Assembly: GCF_016482785.1 (NCBI RefSeq)
Contig: NZ_JAEMXM010000019.1
Location: 38,325 to 102,324 of the forward strand
Direction: 5' to 3'
Origin: Paenibacillus alkalitolerans
GTDB lineage: Bacteria; Bacillota; Bacilli; Paenibacillales; YIM-B00363
DNA: 64,000 nucleotides
Part shown: positions 61,971-64,000 of the stretch, in pieces
Numbering within the stretch: position 1 is the stretch's first letter
Layout of the letters: each line of letters starts with the position of its first letter
Notes under the pieces: generated by a model
Told to the model about the DNA's origin: nothing
The model's input: only the letters and a program-made list of their open reading frames with translations
The model's database searches: none
Translations under genes and position numbers: made by a program

Positions 61971-62693
61971 ATGAGAAAGGCGTTGATCGTTTGGGGAGGG
62001 TGGCTTGGCCACCAGCCGAAAGAAGTGGCGGAAATTTTTCGCGAAGTGTTGGAGAATGAAGATTTTGAGGTGGAGGTATCCGATACGCTTCAGGCATTCT
62101 CCGATGCCGAGAAGCTTAAATCGCTCGATTTGATCATCCCCGCATGGACGATGGACCGCATCGACCAGCAGCTGGTAAACAACGTGTCGGCTGCGGTGCA
62201 AAGCGGCGTCGGCTTAGCGGGCTGCCACGGCGGCATGTGCGACGCGTTCCGGGAAAATGTGGACTGGCAATTTATGACCGGCGGCAACTGGGTTGCCCAT
62301 CCGGGCAACGACGCCGTCGAATACACGGTGAATATCGCGAACAGCTCGAGTCCGCTCGTAGACGGATTGGAGGATTTCAGGGTCAAGTCCGAGCAGTATT
62401 ATCTGCATGTCGATCCCGCTGTCGAAGTGCTGGCTACGACACGCTTTCCGACAGTACCAGGTCCTCATTCGCTCAACAAGATTGTCGACATGCCAATTGC
62501 GTGGACGAAGCGTTGGGGCGTCGGCCGGGTGTACTATAATTCGCTTGGACATCAAGCGAACATTATCGAGATGCCGGTCGTGAAGGAAATGATGCGCCGC
62601 GGATTTCTGTGGTGCGCCGAAGGCAAAGCTTTGGCGCAGGCGCAAGGAACGAAAGCGGCGGCATATACGGGCATGGCGGACAGCCAACTTTAA
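61971..62693 (+). CDS. ThuA-like family protein
   Basis: The 240-residue protein matches the ThuA-like group within the glutamine-amidotransferase-like superfamily: KALIVWGGWLGHQPKEVAEI at the N-terminus, GLAGCHGGMCDAFRENVDWQ and VAHPGNDAVEYTVNIANSSS in the middle and MPIAWTKRWGVGRVYYNSLG near the end. ThuA-type proteins are associated with trehalose and other disaccharide oxidation in operons containing Gfo/Idh oxidoreductases. AAAGGAGAGGAAGCG precedes the start. Direct function unproven. Confidence 0.9.
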   Translation: MRKALIVWGGWLGHQPKEVAEIFREVLENEDFEVEVSDTLQAFSDAEKLKSLDLIIPAWTMDRIDQQLVNNVSAAVQSGVGLAGCHGGMCDAFRENVDWQFMTGGNWVAHPGNDAVEYTVNIANSSSPLVDGLEDFRVKSEQYYLHVDPAVEVLATTRFPTVPGPHSLNKIVDMPIAWTKRWGVGRVYYNSLGHQANIIEMPVVKEMMRRGFLWCAEGKALAQAQGTKAAAYTGMADSQL

Positions 62694-62710
62694 CAGGAGC
62701 GATAAGGACA

Positions 62711-63811
62711 ATGGATAAAATAAAGGTTGGCATCATCGGCACCGGAAATATTAGCGGCATTTACTTGAAGAACGGAAAGCTGTTTGATTCGATGGAAGTG
62801 GTCGCTTGCGCGGATTTGGACGTCGAACGCTCGAAGGCGAAGGCGGCCGAATTCGGAATCCGGGGTTGTTCGGTTGAGCAGATGCTCGCCGATCCGGACA
62901 TCCAAATGATTATCAACCTCACTATTCCCCAGGCGCATGCGGACGTTTGTCTGCAAGCGTTGGAAGCGGGCAAGCATGTCTATGTCGAGAAGCCGTTGGC
63001 GGTTACCCGCGAAGACGGCCGCAAGGTGCTTGATATGGCGGCGAAGAAAGGGCTTCTCGTCGGAAGCGCTCCGGACACGTTCTTGGGCGGGGGAATTCAA
63101 ACGTGCGTCAAGCTCATTGAGGACGGCGCGATCGGAACTCCGATCGGCGCAACCGCGTTTATGATGAGCGGCGGGCACGAAAGCTGGCACCCGGCGCCAG
63201 AGTTCTACTACCAGCCAGGCGGCGGCCCGATGTTCGACATGGGACCGTATTACTTGACGGCGCTCATCGCAATGCTCGGTCCGATTCGCAGAGTGACCGG
63301 CTCCGCCCGGATTTCTTTCCCGGAACGGACCATAACAAGCAAGCCGAAATTCGGGCAAAAGGTGACGGTGGAAGTTCCTACGCACGTTGCTGGTATTATG
63401 GATTTCGAATCTGGCGTCGTCGGCACGATCTTGACCAGCTTCGACGTTCGCGGAGGATCGCGGCTGCCTTGCATCGAATTGTACGGCAGCGAAGGCACGA
63501 TCGTCGTTCCGGATCCGAACACTTTCGGCGGTCCGGTCATCGTACGGCGCGCAGGCTCGCAGGAATGGGCTGAAGCTCCGCTTACTCACGACAATGTCGG
63601 GAATGCGCGAGGCGTGGGAGCGGCCGATATGGCGAGAGCGATCCAAACCGGACGCAACCACCGCGCGAACGGCGAGATGGCGTACCACGTGCTTGAGGCG
63701 ATGCACGGCTTCCACGACGCGTCCGAGCAAGGCGCGCATTACGCGATGAAGAGCACTTGCTCGAAGCCGGCGCCGCTGCCGCCCGGACTGGCTGATTATT
63801 CGCTGGACTAA
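62711..63811 (+). CDS. Gfo/Idh/MocA-family oxidoreductase, second copy
   Basis: The 366-residue protein has the Rossmann motif KVGIIGTGNISGIYL, the EKPLAVTREDG motif near residue 93, and a C-terminal domain with GGGPMFDMGPYYLTALIAML. It belongs to the same superfamily as the gene at 60770 but is only distantly related, so a two-step or two-substrate sugar oxidation is possible. ATG 62711 follows ACAGGAGCGATAAGG; the longer frame overlaps the ThuA-like gene. Last gene of the group. Confidence 0.93.
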   Translation: MDKIKVGIIGTGNISGIYLKNGKLFDSMEVVACADLDVERSKAKAAEFGIRGCSVEQMLADPDIQMIINLTIPQAHADVCLQALEAGKHVYVEKPLAVTREDGRKVLDMAAKKGLLVGSAPDTFLGGGIQTCVKLIEDGAIGTPIGATAFMMSGGHESWHPAPEFYYQPGGGPMFDMGPYYLTALIAMLGPIRRVTGSARISFPERTITSKPKFGQKVTVEVPTHVAGIMDFESGVVGTILTSFDVRGGSRLPCIELYGSEGTIVVPDPNTFGGPVIVRRAGSQEWAEAPLTHDNVGNARGVGAADMARAIQTGRNHRANGEMAYHVLEAMHGFHDASEQGAHYAMKSTCSKPAPLPPGLADYSLD

Positions 63812-63822
63812 TATTTTTTTAC

Positions 63823-63870
63823 AACATAAAGTACCGTTCCGACGTTGTTTTCGGAGCGGTTCTTTATGTT
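63823..63870 (+). terminator. Long hairpin ending the Gfo/ThuA operon
   Basis: A 20-bp arm pair beginning AACATAAAG (63823) and ending CTTTATGTT (63870) has two mismatches and an eight-base loop; TCTTT lies within the distal arm, giving a plausible terminator. Confidence 0.75.
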
Positions 63871-64000
63871 ATGGCAATGGTTTGCTCGCAGATTACGGCC
63901 TGATTTCCAATTTTTTCGCTAATTCCCCTATAAGTTTAGCGTTATGGCAACGTGCTGTCCATAAACTCTAAAGCCCCTTAATCGTATTGGAGTCATCGTA
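63871..64000. other. Non-coding or fragmentary end of window
   Basis: The last 130 bases hold no ORF or site that I can support on either strand. A short minus-strand stretch looks vaguely coding but is broken by stops. Confidence 0.3.

Noticed and set aside
62690..63739. A 349-codon minus-strand frame across the second Gfo/Idh/MocA gene
   Set aside because: Shadow of the plus-strand gene; it has unnatural Arg/His-rich composition and no recognisable domain.

Overview
The window looks like chromosomal DNA of a Gram-positive, spore-forming member of the Paenibacillaceae (Paenibacillus/Cohnella type); no database search was run. The basis is strong AGGAGG-like ribosome sites, frequent TTG and GTG starts, a SpoVB/MurJ-type flippase, YojF and BshB2 of bacillithiol synthesis, a TPP riboswitch before thiC, LutABC and Bacillus-style rhamnose genes, CcpA-type cre sites, and two carbohydrate ABC operons each paired with a YesM/YesN two-component system, a Paenibacillus hallmark.

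Layout. 0-4.5 kb: a one-direction array of small, AT-richer accessory genes (VOC, two YjbR, two GNAT, effector-binding, MazG-like, TPR, DinB, an untracked 48-residue ORF and an alpha/beta-hydrolase remnant). 4.8-7.4 kb: two P-loop kinase-like genes around an IS1595-type transposase. 7.5-14.4 kb: YesM/YesN system, lipoprotein binding protein and two permeases, followed by a GH43 remnant. 14.6-19.5 kb: five tightly packed genes, two paralogous serine hydrolases plus a three-gene ABC exporter. 19.7-24.6 kb: zinc alcohol dehydrogenase, TPP riboswitch-thiC, and a lone hutH. 24.6-27.9 kb: operon of SIS isomerase, ribokinase, RbsD-type mutarotase and LacI regulator behind a clear promoter and three cre-like operators. 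27.9-33 kb: flippase, then MoxR/DUF58/DUF4129. 33.2-37.5 kb: YojF-BshB2, UDP-sugar pyrophosphorylase, a secreted unknown, and an acyl-CoA dehydrogenase-like flavoprotein; two intergenic gaps here carry arrays of one palindromic repeat.

37.8-56.5 kb is the metabolic core. RhaEW, RhaA, RhaB and a DeoR regulator break L-rhamnose into DHAP and L-lactate. LutABC, immediately downstream, can oxidise the lactate to pyruvate. A GntR regulator, a second sugar-binding lipoprotein, a second YesM/YesN pair, two permeases and a GH50-like glycoside hydrolase follow, suggesting uptake and breakdown of a rhamnose-containing saccharide (inference).

56.7-63.9 kb: a sensor kinase fused to a NarL-type response regulator, an alpha-carbonic anhydrase lipoprotein, and a LacI-led operon of two Gfo/Idh/MocA oxidoreductases and a ThuA-like protein. 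The most unusual items are the palindromic repeat family, the hydrolase/ABC exporter operon, the rhamnose-lactate linkage with its GH50-like locus, and several gene remnants at operon ends.
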